Below are positions 54,478 through 62,234 of a stretch of 64,000 nucleotides of DNA, piece after piece. This stretch comes from JBAZLV01 sp964586075 (lineage in GTDB: Bacteria > Nitrospirota > UBA9217): contig CAZPGZ010000001.1 in the NCBI GenBank assembly GCA_964586075.1, forward strand, positions 124,001 through 188,000, read 5' to 3'. The notes under the pieces were generated by a model. It was given only the letters and a program-made list of their open reading frames with translations. It searched no databases and was not told the DNA's origin. Numbering within the stretch: the first letter of the stretch is position 1; each line of letters begins with the position of its first letter. Both the position numbers and the translations under genes were made by a program.

Positions 54478-55437
54478 CTATTTGCTGTTCTTCACAGCGC
54501 GAACAGCTGCCTGCTTCAGATCATCACTGGAGCTCGTGCGGATGATTTCGTTCGCGCCGGCCACAGAGAGGGCTGAGTTCACCAGAACATTGTACAGTAT
54601 CTCTGACGGATTCAGCTCGACCCGCTTGATTGTTCCTTTTTGCTGGCCCTCGTTTGCTTTTATCTTTGCGATGACATCGCTCCCACCCAGAGGATATCCG
54701 ACGGCAAATACCGTCATCTGGCCGGAAGCCATCGGTGTTCTCGTTTTCAAGGTCGAATGCTCTTCTCCTTTGGCAAGCACTTTTTCCCCGGCCTTGATGG
54801 CAATGGTCACAAAATAGCCTTCTGATAATGCTTCGTTAAACCTGTTATACCTTGTCTCACTTTCCACGGACATGTCCGGTTCGCGGGTCAGCTGTTTTTG
54901 AACAACGGGGTCCAGCAGTCCGAGACGGACGCGCGCAATCCTGCCGACTACGTCCTGCGTTCGGGAAATCTGACCAAGCAGCTCAGGATTGCTCAGCCGT
55001 GCGGCAGCGATGCAGCGCACTTCTATTAACGCGTCATTCCGGACAGCCTGCTGAATGGTTTGTTGATCTCTGATCTCGCGGAAGGCAACGAGGCGGATGA
55101 GAGGATTTTCACTTTTGAACAATTCCGACAGCTGTTGTTCCGCGGCTGTCCTGACGCGGGCGTCCTTGTCTTGCCGGCTTAACCGGCCCAGGTCTCCACC
55201 TGATGTATTCAGTCTTTTGACGATGTCATTTTTGTCCCAGAAACTCAGAGACCGTATCCAATAGCGCTCACCCAGAGAGCGGATACTTTCGGCCTCTTTC
55301 CTGATTCCCTTCAGCCGATCATCAGGATCATCGCTTTGCATAAGCGGCACCGAGGAGCAGGCTTGAGCCATTACCAGAAGCATGATAATAAACAGCGGGA
55401 AAAATGTTCGGAATCGCGCGGTCAGGTCTTGTGTCAT
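54478..55437 (-). CDS. HEAT-like repeat lipoprotein
   Basis: 319 residues. Signal peptide and lipobox MAQAC (Cys27). Residues about 35-200 form helical repeats of the HEAT/armadillo type (RVRTAAEQQLSELF, LIRLVAFREIRD, VRCIAAARLSNPELL), usually protein-binding. Residues 215-290 form a beta-rich domain (YFVTIAIKAGEKVLAKG, GQMTVFAVGYPLGG), ending in a helical tail. Own strong promoter at 55510-55538. Function unknown; a scaffold at the outer membrane is inference. Confidence 0.8.
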   Translation of the reverse strand: MTQDLTARFRTFFPLFIIMLLVMAQACSSVPLMQSDDPDDRLKGIRKEAESIRSLGERYWIRSLSFWDKNDIVKRLNTSGGDLGRLSRQDKDARVRTAAEQQLSELFKSENPLIRLVAFREIRDQQTIQQAVRNDALIEVRCIAAARLSNPELLGQISRTQDVVGRIARVRLGLLDPVVQKQLTREPDMSVESETRYNRFNEALSEGYFVTIAIKAGEKVLAKGEEHSTLKTRTPMASGQMTVFAVGYPLGGSDVIAKIKANEGQQKGTIKRVELNPSEILYNVLVNSALSVAGANEIIRTSSSDDLKQAAVRAVKNSK

Positions 55438-55487
55438 GGCAATATCCTCTTTTGGCGCTGGGGTAAATATTTTTTTTGAGAATGGGA

Positions 55488-55538
55488 GCTATCGTGGAAG
55501 GCTGATTTGAGTATAGGGATAAGTCGACACCCTGTCAA
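55488..55538 (-). promoter_or_regulatory. Strong sigma70 promoter of the HEAT-like lipoprotein gene, related to the HEPN promoter
   Basis: Minus-strand TTGACA (55538-55533), 17 nt, TATACT (55515-55510), then CCTTCCACGATAGC (55501-55488), identical to the element after the HEPN promoter. The leader is about 65 nt. Confidence 0.75.
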
Positions 55539-55559
55539 GAAGGAAGGATTTTCGGCAAA

Positions 55560-55885
55560 GTGTCATGAATCTTCAGATCCGCTTATTTTCCTCGAGCACA
55601 TAAAAGTTCCTTAGCCGAAGGCCAAGGGTGCGAGAGACCTAGAATAAAACCCATGCGAAAATATAGGCGGACGACCGAGGACGAGGGTTAAACATTTCGG
55701 ACTGTTTGAGCCCAAAGGGGGAGTTTCCGAAATGTACCGAGGACGACCGAGTCAGCCGTAAAGGATTTTCGCCGGGCGCCCTTCTGAGGAGGACCTTCAA
55801 TCTGAGCCGAAGGCTCCTGATAAAGCGACCTCCCCGCGACTAACCCGGCCCCGGCCAAATCCGGAATCATATGTCGCAGGGGATT
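55560..55885. other. Hairpin-rich non-coding element
   Basis: About 325 bases with no credible gene but several inverted repeats: a perfect 10-bp pair ACATTTCGGA/TCCGAAATGT (55692-55701 and 55726-55735) around a 24-base loop, GAGCC-gaa-GGCTC near 55804-55816, and a CCTTAGCC/GGCCAAGG pair near 55612-55630. CGAGGACGA-type direct repeats occur on both sides of the first hairpin. This could be a dispersed structured repeat or an RNA element. Confidence 0.45.
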
Positions 55886-55890
55886 GGCTT

Positions 55891-55998
55891 ACCTTTCTTG
55901 GAGCGAGCAAGAAAGGTGACAAAAAGAAATCATTATGTTATTACTGTTGATTATGCAACCGCCACGCATCATTCAGAATTTATTTGTGATCAAAAGCT
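55891..55998. repeat. Duplicated 3' end of the NUDIX gene, degenerate copy
   Basis: Similar to 57461-57557. It includes the ACCTTTCTT/AAGAAAGGT hairpin and the codons for the last residues of the NUDIX protein (ILNDAWRLHNQ), but with an in-frame TAA after AFDHK. Same orientation as the intact copy. Confidence 0.75.
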
Positions 55999-56016
55999 GT
56001 CATAGAAGCGATTTGC

Positions 56017-57201
56017 TCAGAAGAGATCGAGGACTGTCTGGGCCGCCTGTGATGAGAGGCTGAGCGAGGTGGTGCCGAGCGATTCCCGGGTCTGGAGCAT
56101 CAACATGTTGGCCCCTTCCTGGTTCATGTCGGCAAGGGTAAGCTCGTCAACCCCGACCTGCAGGCTGTTGACCATGCTGGTCGTGAAATCCTCGCGCGTC
56201 GTAACAATGCTCAGATTGGAAGAGAGGCTTGCAGAGTAGTTCTGGAGGGTGGTCACGGCGGAATTCAGCTCGTTTATCGAGGCCTGTATGCCGCCGGAAG
56301 CGAGCCAGGAGTTGCTGCCGGGCGTGGTTACGGTTATGGAGTTCGGCGCGCCGGTTGTGTGGTTGAAACCGCTCGCGTCGTACTGAATCGAGACCGCGTC
56401 GCCGATGTTGAACGTGCCGGACACCACCAGGGCCCAATAGTCTCCACCAATGGAAGGCGGCTGATAACCACTGGCATCCACGGAATCGCCGGTTGCTATT
56501 GCTCCTGTCACGGAATCGACAATTCTGTAATTGAACGGATTCGCGTTCATGAGATTTCCCAGCGCGGCCGTTACCGTGCCGGCGCCGAGCTTGACAATGT
56601 GATAGGTAGAGTCATAACTTGACACTGTCGCCGTCTGGAGAGTTGTGACCGTGCTCGTGACGATCTGCGTGCTGCTTGCCGTGTTCGCCGCGTGCAGGCC
56701 GAGCCCGGTGCTCGAGCCGTCGAACCCGTTGATCTGAAGCGAATTCCCGCTCGTGCTGTCGAAGATGACGGTCAGATTCTGGGACGCGAGAAAGTCGGTG
56801 CCGGAATAGCCAGAGTCGCGGGACATCTGCGTGATCTGGCCCAAAATTGTGTCAAACTGCGCGGCGTAAGAGTTGATCGCAGTCGTGTCGGACGTGGCAA
56901 GCGCGGACTGGGCCAGGCCTTTTGCGGCATCGATCAGCCTGGTAATGCCGGAGATGCCGTCGTTCGCGGCCTGAATGGTGCTGACCGCGTTCGACATAGA
57001 GTCTTTCAGACCCGTCAGATTGGAGGCACGCATATTGAGCGTCTGGGCCGCGAAAAAGCTGGTGGGATTATCAAGGGCGGTGTTCACTTTTTTCCCGGTG
57101 GCAAGACGCTCCTGTGTCCTGTTCAGGAGACTTGACGTCTTCTGCAGGCTGATGAGATTCGACCTCATTCCCGTTGTCAGCGATATGTCATTGATGCCCA
57201 T
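56017..57201 (-). CDS. Orphan flagellin
   Basis: 394 residues from ATG 57201 (MGINDISLTTGMRSNLISLQ). The conserved N-terminal helix (NRTQERLATGKKVNTALDNP, FFAAQTLNMRASNL) and the C-terminal helix (VDELTLADMNQEGANMLMLQ, then LSLSSQAAQTVLDLF) fit a filament subunit. The central part (160-310) is a variable surface-exposed region. No flagellar basal-body, hook or chaperone gene lies in the window. A perfect sigma28 promoter lies about 120 nt upstream. It ends unusually in LF rather than LR. Confidence 0.9.
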   Translation of the reverse strand: MGINDISLTTGMRSNLISLQKTSSLLNRTQERLATGKKVNTALDNPTSFFAAQTLNMRASNLTGLKDSMSNAVSTIQAANDGISGITRLIDAAKGLAQSALATSDTTAINSYAAQFDTILGQITQMSRDSGYSGTDFLASQNLTVIFDSTSGNSLQINGFDGSSTGLGLHAANTASSTQIVTSTVTTLQTATVSSYDSTYHIVKLGAGTVTAALGNLMNANPFNYRIVDSVTGAIATGDSVDASGYQPPSIGGDYWALVVSGTFNIGDAVSIQYDASGFNHTTGAPNSITVTTPGSNSWLASGGIQASINELNSAVTTLQNYSASLSSNLSIVTTREDFTTSMVNSLQVGVDELTLADMNQEGANMLMLQTRESLGTTSLSLSSQAAQTVLDLF

Positions 57202-57321
57202 TTCCCTGGCCTCGACCTCTTGGCAGAACAATCACGCCCGATTTCTAATATCGTTGCGACCTTTCGCGTAACTAATTTAAAAAAAGCACACGAATCCCGT
57301 GTTTTGCTCTTGCTGCTATGC

Positions 57322-57348
57322 TTATCGGCAGATTGGTTGATTACTTTA
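57322..57348 (-). promoter_or_regulatory. Sigma28 (FliA) promoter of the flagellin gene
   Basis: Minus-strand TAAAGTAA (57348-57341), 11 nt, GCCGATAA (57329-57322). The -10 is the exact FliA consensus and the -35 has six of eight matches. The leader is about 115 nt. Confidence 0.85.
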
Positions 57349-57460
57349 GGGTGATTGAGGGCGGATGGCGACGATGAGAAGTCTGAAGGGTCAACTTAAA
57401 GAGGGTGTTTTATTTTGTGTTTTTTGCCGCTATCATCGTGTTTCGTTTATTTTTTACTGC

Positions 57461-57557
57461 ACCTTTCTTGTTTGCCCGAAGAAAGGTGACAAAATCCTGT
57501 TACCGTTGATTATGCAACCGCCACGCGTCATTCAGAATTTTCTTATGATCAAACGCT
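57461..57557. repeat. Duplicated 3' end of the NUDIX gene, intact copy
   Basis: Contains the hairpin ACCTTTCTT/AAGAAAGGT, a possible terminator just beyond the NUDIX stop, and the last NUDIX codons. The degenerate copy lies at 55891-55998, so the flagellin gene is bracketed by the two. Confidence 0.75.
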
Positions 57558-57904
57558 ATCTCGGCATGCTGCCAGTCAACAACCAGCTCCGCTGCGCTCG
57601 CGTCATCGCCCGCCTTGAGAGAGGAGATGTCAGCTTCGCCGAGAAAGGCCACGGAGACAGTGTGCCTGCGGGGGTCTCTCGCAGGGTCGGAATAGACGCC
57701 AATAAGCCGCAGGTCTTTGACGATGAGGCCGGTTTCCTCGCGCGTCTCGCGACGGCACGCATCCTCAACGGTCTCCCCAACTTCCACAAAACCGCCGGGC
57801 AGCGCGTACCACCCCTTGAACGGATCGTACGCCCGCCGAATAAGAACAACTGCACCGTTGTGAAACACGACGCAGTCAACTGTCAGAAAAGGTCGTTCGT
57901 TCAT
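57500..57904 (-). CDS. NUDIX hydrolase (ADP-ribose pyrophosphatase-like)
   Basis: 134 residues from ATG 57904. The NUDIX box GGFVEVGETVEDACRRETRE continues into ETGL, intact and of the GX5EX7REUXEEXGU type. N-terminal PFLTVDCVVFHNGAVVLIRR and LIGVYSDPARDPR resemble ADP-ribose or diadenosine hydrolases. The 3' end is partly duplicated at 55891-55998, beyond the flagellin gene. No strong ribosome site is seen. Confidence 0.88.
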   Translation of the reverse strand: MNERPFLTVDCVVFHNGAVVLIRRAYDPFKGWYALPGGFVEVGETVEDACRRETREETGLIVKDLRLIGVYSDPARDPRRHTVSVAFLGEADISSLKAGDDASAAELVVDWQHAEIAFDHKKILNDAWRLHNQR

Positions 57905-57940
57905 AGATAGCCATGGACACAAAACGCTGTCATGTTCCTG

Positions 57941-58291
57941 CTACATCTCGCGCGTCAACTGCACTACGACCTCATTCACTTTCATACCTTCATCATGGAG
58001 TGTCCAGGTCTGCGTGATGCTGTACTTGCCTTCAATGGTTATGCCATGAGCGGGCATGTGCACTTTTTTCAACGAAACGAGGTTCGGCGCTTTTTTCGAC
58101 AAGGCAAACTGCATGGTGTTGTCTCCGGATTTCGCGAGCTCCATATGAGGCTGGTTCCCGACGGAACAAGAATGGGTCATGGCAAGCTTTCCATTATTGT
58201 CATGTATACGGTTGGCCCGTCGCAAACTTTTCGACAATCGCGTTCCCTGCAGACGCGAGTTCATAAGTGACCTTTGTGCAAAAGCCTTCAT
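57941..58291 (-). pseudogene. Truncated and frameshifted remnant of a secreted-protein family
   Basis: The readable frame encodes HDNNGKLAMTHSCSVGNQPHM and a following beta-rich C-terminus (IEGKYSITQTWTLHDEGMKV), a pattern I associate with a family of secreted proteins carrying a GKLxMTHYCxxGNQP motif. The preceding codons are in another frame: shifted by one they read KVTYELASAGNAIVEKFATG, which also fits that family. So a frameshift lies near 58190, and the signal peptide and first part are missing. The apparent ATG at 58291, overlapping the caspase-like stop, is then fortuitous. The family identification is from memory. Confidence 0.6.
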
Positions 58292-59658
58292 TATCTATTC
58301 GGCCCGATCAATTGCGGTATTTGTTCATTGTTATACTGTTTTCTGGCTATCCGCTCCACTTGGGGTTTCATGTAGCTAAACAGATCCTGTATCGCGAGCG
58401 AGCCGTCCTGTTTTACAACATTCTCATTCTTGATTCCCTTGAGTAAAAAATAGGTAAAGAGACCGTGGCCCTTCTCGTCATAGGTCGAGCTGCTCTGTTC
58501 GCCCGAGGAAGCTGCAAGAACAGTTATGTTTTTTGCCATTACTGCGTCATGCTTGAGATTCATGACAAGAGGACGGGCGCCTTTCGCAAGGACCGATCTG
58601 CCGCCCGCGCCCGAGAAGCATGAATCAAGCACAACAATGATTTCCTTTGCCGGTAGCTTTCCCAGGGCGTCGTACATTCTCTTCAGCGAATAACCCGTCT
58701 CCGCGATAAACGTCGGGTCGCCGTCATAGGGAACAAGATAAGCATCCCCCGTCTTGGTGTTGGGAGCCCCGTGTCCCGAATAGTAGATGAAAACAGTACT
58801 CCCGTGTTCTATATTATTCGGGAGCCATCGCTCGATGTATTTTACAAAATCCCCCAACGCCGCCCGGTCATTTGTGAGGGTAATGATGTTTTCCGCCGGA
58901 TACCCCATGGCTTTCGTCAGGTAGTCGGTCACGGTCTGCGCGTCGCTCACGGCAAAATCTGCCGCGGGTAGTTTCTGGCGGTACTGCTCGATTCCGATGA
59001 CAACGGCGTACGCGTTGGGATTCGTCTTCGATTTTGTGATCTGGATGTCGTCGACATCGGATCTGATGAGCGGTTTTGCAGCCTGAGGAAGAGCATCCTG
59101 CCGGCCAAGCTTTGCCAGGATCAACGGACGGCTCTCTTCGATCCTCAGACAGAGATTTTCAATTGCCTGCACCATGGCGCTGTTCATCGGCTCGACGTCA
59201 GCGCTCGCGGAAAACCTCGTCATGCCGCCTTGTACTGTGCTTTGTCCTGAAAACGAACCGAGATCACGCCCGTCCTTCGAAATCAACGCCGCCTTCAAAT
59301 TCGCGGCGTATTGAAAAGAATTGCCTTGCCGCAAGTGGTAGGTGACGTCAATGTTCAGCACGCTGTCCGCAAGGCCGTCCAAAACACGGTCGAATGTCGA
59401 GCGGGCCGCGAGATACCGTACGATCATCCTCTTCAACGATTCCTTGTCTACAGCGATCGGGGTCACTGGATTTGGATCTTCCTCCTTGACCCCCCGAATT
59501 TCCACATGCACCGAAAACGGCACGGGAACCAGGCTCCTTGACGGAGAATCGACGGGCGCGATCATGACCGTGCGGGACGTGGCGCACCCGCTGAGCACAA
59601 CGGCCGCAAGTAGCATCAGGATCACACTGATTGAGGATATCTTACGCGTTCTGTTCAT
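58291..59658 (-). CDS. Caspase-like (peptidase C14) lipoprotein
   Basis: 455 residues from ATG 59658, preceded by AGGGGGCAGG; the frame beyond it has no start site of merit. Signal peptide and lipobox VVLSGC (Cys25). Residues 50-200 form a domain of unknown type. The caspase-fold protease spans about 213-430, with catalytic His296 (YYSGHGAP) and Cys347 (LDSCFSGAGG), both intact. Other conserved segments are AYAVVIGIEQY and AASSGEQSSS. An outer-membrane-anchored metacaspase-like protease; substrate unknown. Confidence 0.9.
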   Translation of the reverse strand: MNRTRKISSISVILMLLAAVVLSGCATSRTVMIAPVDSPSRSLVPVPFSVHVEIRGVKEEDPNPVTPIAVDKESLKRMIVRYLAARSTFDRVLDGLADSVLNIDVTYHLRQGNSFQYAANLKAALISKDGRDLGSFSGQSTVQGGMTRFSASADVEPMNSAMVQAIENLCLRIEESRPLILAKLGRQDALPQAAKPLIRSDVDDIQITKSKTNPNAYAVVIGIEQYRQKLPAADFAVSDAQTVTDYLTKAMGYPAENIITLTNDRAALGDFVKYIERWLPNNIEHGSTVFIYYSGHGAPNTKTGDAYLVPYDGDPTFIAETGYSLKRMYDALGKLPAKEIIVVLDSCFSGAGGRSVLAKGARPLVMNLKHDAVMAKNITVLAASSGEQSSSTYDEKGHGLFTYFLLKGIKNENVVKQDGSLAIQDLFSYMKPQVERIARKQYNNEQIPQLIGPNR

Positions 59659-59912
59659 AACCTGCCCCCTGGCGGATCGTTGTGTTTGACGGACAACCAA
59701 CACGCATTGTCTCTCTAAAAACCAAGCACGCAATAGCAACCCACACTTTTTATGAAATATTATATTTTTCTTTCCCGGCTTTGTAAAGTTATTTACGCCG
59801 ATGTTATATGTATCCTACATTGCTGCTTACTGTGTACCTCTATCTTTTTAAAAACTTCGTCTCGCAGGGATTGACTTTTCCCTCTCTTCAATCGTATACT
59901 TCTTCACGCGCC

Positions 59913-60509
59913 ATGAACTACCTCGCCCACATGCTCTGCAGCAACGATACTCCTGCTTCGATGCTGGGGAACCTTCTTGCCGATTTCGTAAAAGGCGATG
60001 TGGAAGGACGTTTTCCCAGCGAAGTGGCGGAAGGCATCCGCAATCACCGCAGGGTGGACTTTTTCACCGACTCGCACGAAGTCTTTGCCGCCAGCCGCCG
60101 GCTTGTGAGCGATTCCCGGCGTCGCTACGCGGGCATCATCGTCGACGTGGTCTATGACCACTTTCTGGCAACAAACTGGGACCGATACAACTCCTTAACG
60201 CTTGATGAGTTCGTCGACCGTGTTTATGAAAATCTGGGCCGGCATCATGTGGCTGTCCCCCACCCCGTGCCGCTGGTGATCAAGAAGATGGTCAGTGAGG
60301 ACTGGCTGCGAAGCTACCGGTCCGTGGACAGCATCGACCGGACGTTCAGAAGAATCTCCCGAAGGCTGCGGCACGAAAACCCTCTGGCCACGGCCATTGA
60401 AGAACTGGAGCAAAACTACGATTCCCTGCAGGGCCATTTCCACTCCTTCTTTCCCCAGGTCGTGGGGCGGTTCTGTTCCTGCGAGGCGGCAAAAGAGTAT
60501 TATACCTGA
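59913..60509 (+). CDS. Acyl carrier protein phosphodiesterase (AcpH) family
   Basis: 198 residues from ATG 59913, giving MNYLAHMLCSND, the usual AcpH start; the open frame to 59808 is unneeded. Key segments are GNLLADFVKGDVEGRFP, GIRNHRRVDFFTDSH and IIVDVVYDHFLATNW, with the HD-like metal residues of this family. AcpH removes 4'-phosphopantetheine from acyl carrier protein. Followed 37 nt later by the QorB-like gene. Confidence 0.9.
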   Translation: MNYLAHMLCSNDTPASMLGNLLADFVKGDVEGRFPSEVAEGIRNHRRVDFFTDSHEVFAASRRLVSDSRRRYAGIIVDVVYDHFLATNWDRYNSLTLDEFVDRVYENLGRHHVAVPHPVPLVIKKMVSEDWLRSYRSVDSIDRTFRRISRRLRHENPLATAIEELEQNYDSLQGHFHSFFPQVVGRFCSCEAAKEYYT

Positions 60510-60545
60510 TCCGTCCTGCATCCCCTCCCATGCAAAGGAGCCCTT

Positions 60546-61409
60546 ATGATCGCCATTACTGGAGCAACCGGCAGGCTCGGCAGATTGGTCATCTCAGAGC
60601 TTCTTAAAAAGATGCCGCCATCCGAAATCATCGCCACAGTACGGAACGCAGATAAAGCCAGGGATCTTGCGGCCAAGGGTGTAGTGGTGCGTATCGCTGA
60701 CTACAATACCCCTTCGGCCTGGGACGCCACGCTCAAGGGTGTTGATAAATTGCTTCTGATCTCTTCGAGCGAAGTGGGGCACCGGCTGAGACATCACAGC
60801 TCCGTGATCGACGCGGCAAAGCGCGCGGGTGTCACGCTCCTTGCGTACACGAGCATTCTGCGACCGGAAACCTCGGCGCTCGGTCTTGCTGGTGAAGACA
60901 AGGATACGGAATCGTATATCCGCACATCCAACGTGCCGTATGCAATGCTTCGGTACGGCTGGTTCACTGAGAACTATACCCTGAATATTCCCGCGATCCT
61001 GAAGGCCGGGATACTGTATGGCTGCGCGGGCAATGGCCGTGTTTCCTCTGCTGCGCGGATTGACTGTGCAGAAGCGGCCACTGCTGTCCTGACCCGGCCG
61101 GACCAGGCTGGAACGGTGTATGAACTCGCTGGCGACAACGCGCACACACACGCGGAATTCGTTGAAGAAATTTCACGCCAGACAGGCAGAGCGATCAGCT
61201 ATGTCGATCTGACCGAGGCGGAGTACCAGGATACTCTCAAGAAGGCGGGAATGCCGGACAAGATTGCTGCACTAATCGCTGATTTCGACACGGCAGCTTC
61301 CAAAGGCGCACTGTACGACGCAGGCCGGGCAATGAGCATGCTGATCAACAGGCCGACAACGCCGATGTCAGCCTCTATCGCAGCGGCGCTGGGGGGGCAG
61401 GATTTTTAA
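60546..61409 (+). CDS. NmrA/QorB-like NAD(P)H-dependent oxidoreductase
   Basis: 287 residues. N-terminal dinucleotide-binding loop ITGATGRLGRLVI, then LLLISSSEVGHRLRHHSSVIDAA and YTSILRPETS, characteristic of QorB (YtfG) quinone reductases of the atypical SDR class. Also DTESYIRTSNVPYAMLRYGW and LAGDNAHTHAEF. AAGGAG before the ATG. It probably reduces quinones or acts as a redox-sensing regulator. Confidence 0.88.
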   Translation: MIAITGATGRLGRLVISELLKKMPPSEIIATVRNADKARDLAAKGVVVRIADYNTPSAWDATLKGVDKLLLISSSEVGHRLRHHSSVIDAAKRAGVTLLAYTSILRPETSALGLAGEDKDTESYIRTSNVPYAMLRYGWFTENYTLNIPAILKAGILYGCAGNGRVSSAARIDCAEAATAVLTRPDQAGTVYELAGDNAHTHAEFVEEISRQTGRAISYVDLTEAEYQDTLKKAGMPDKIAALIADFDTAASKGALYDAGRAMSMLINRPTTPMSASIAAALGGQDF

Positions 61410-61486
61410 ACATTACTGGCGCCAACTCAACAGACGGCAGCGTTTTATGAAACCATTAGGTTGTATTTCGCCCGCGTGATGCTGTA

Positions 61487-62131
61487 TTACTTTTTTGCCG
61501 TGACAACAAATAAGGCGCTTTTCCTTCCGACTTCAGGGTGAATATTTTGAAGTGCAGTGCTTTCCCCTATTTTCATTCCACGCAGCTCGCTTTCTAATTC
61601 ATCGGACGAAAAAAAATGAAAGAGTTTGCCTGTTCCGTCATCATACGTATTCGTTTCTATTTCCTTCCATTCGTGTCTCGGATATGATTCGTCCTCCAGT
61701 GACAGCACGCTCATAAACAAGCAGCCATCTTGCTTCAGCACCCGTTTTGCCTGCGTGAGCACCGCTCCTCGTTCTTTTTCGGTCAAACAGTGGAGTGAAT
61801 TCAGCATGACCACCAGGTCAAATGAATCATTCGGCATGCTCTTCGGAATGGAATCGTGCCTGATAAAGCTGCATTTCCCTCCGGGATTTTCATTTTTATA
61901 CGACTTTGCCTTTTCGATTGCTTTGACGGAAATGTCGATTCCGGTGACGTCAAAACCTTCTTTGGTCATAAGAACGGAATAGGCGCCGTCACCGCAACCG
62001 AAATCCAGTATTGTTTTAACCGGAACTCTATGGAGAAATTGTTGAAGCATGCTCCAGAGGGGTTCATAAATCGGCGTGGACTTGCTTTCTTCGTAGTCTT
62101 TGTCCCATGGATTTACACTATTCGCTGCCAT
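61487..62131 (-). CDS. Class I SAM-dependent methyltransferase
   Basis: 214 residues. Motif I ILDFGCGDGAYSVL, acidic ribose-binding GIDISVKAIEKA, motif II region FDLVVMLNSLHCL and motif III LKQDGCLFMSVL. Resembles small-molecule or tellurite-resistance-type (TehB-like) methyltransferases. Substrate unknown. Convergent with the QorB-like gene. Confidence 0.88.
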   Translation of the reverse strand: MAANSVNPWDKDYEESKSTPIYEPLWSMLQQFLHRVPVKTILDFGCGDGAYSVLMTKEGFDVTGIDISVKAIEKAKSYKNENPGGKCSFIRHDSIPKSMPNDSFDLVVMLNSLHCLTEKERGAVLTQAKRVLKQDGCLFMSVLSLEDESYPRHEWKEIETNTYDDGTGKLFHFFSSDELESELRGMKIGESTALQNIHPEVGRKSALFVVTAKK

Positions 62132-62234
62132 ATTTCTGCCTTCTTTATCCGGCTGTCAATACTTTTTCAAGAAAAAAAGTACCACCATTGCTATCTGCCT
62201 GCGGTATTGACGAGGTCCTGGCACAGTCTTCCCG

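Noticed and set aside
55688..55870. 60-residue minus-strand frame in the hairpin region
   Set aside because: It lies inside inverted repeats, has no ribosome site and resembles no protein; structured non-coding DNA is the better reading.
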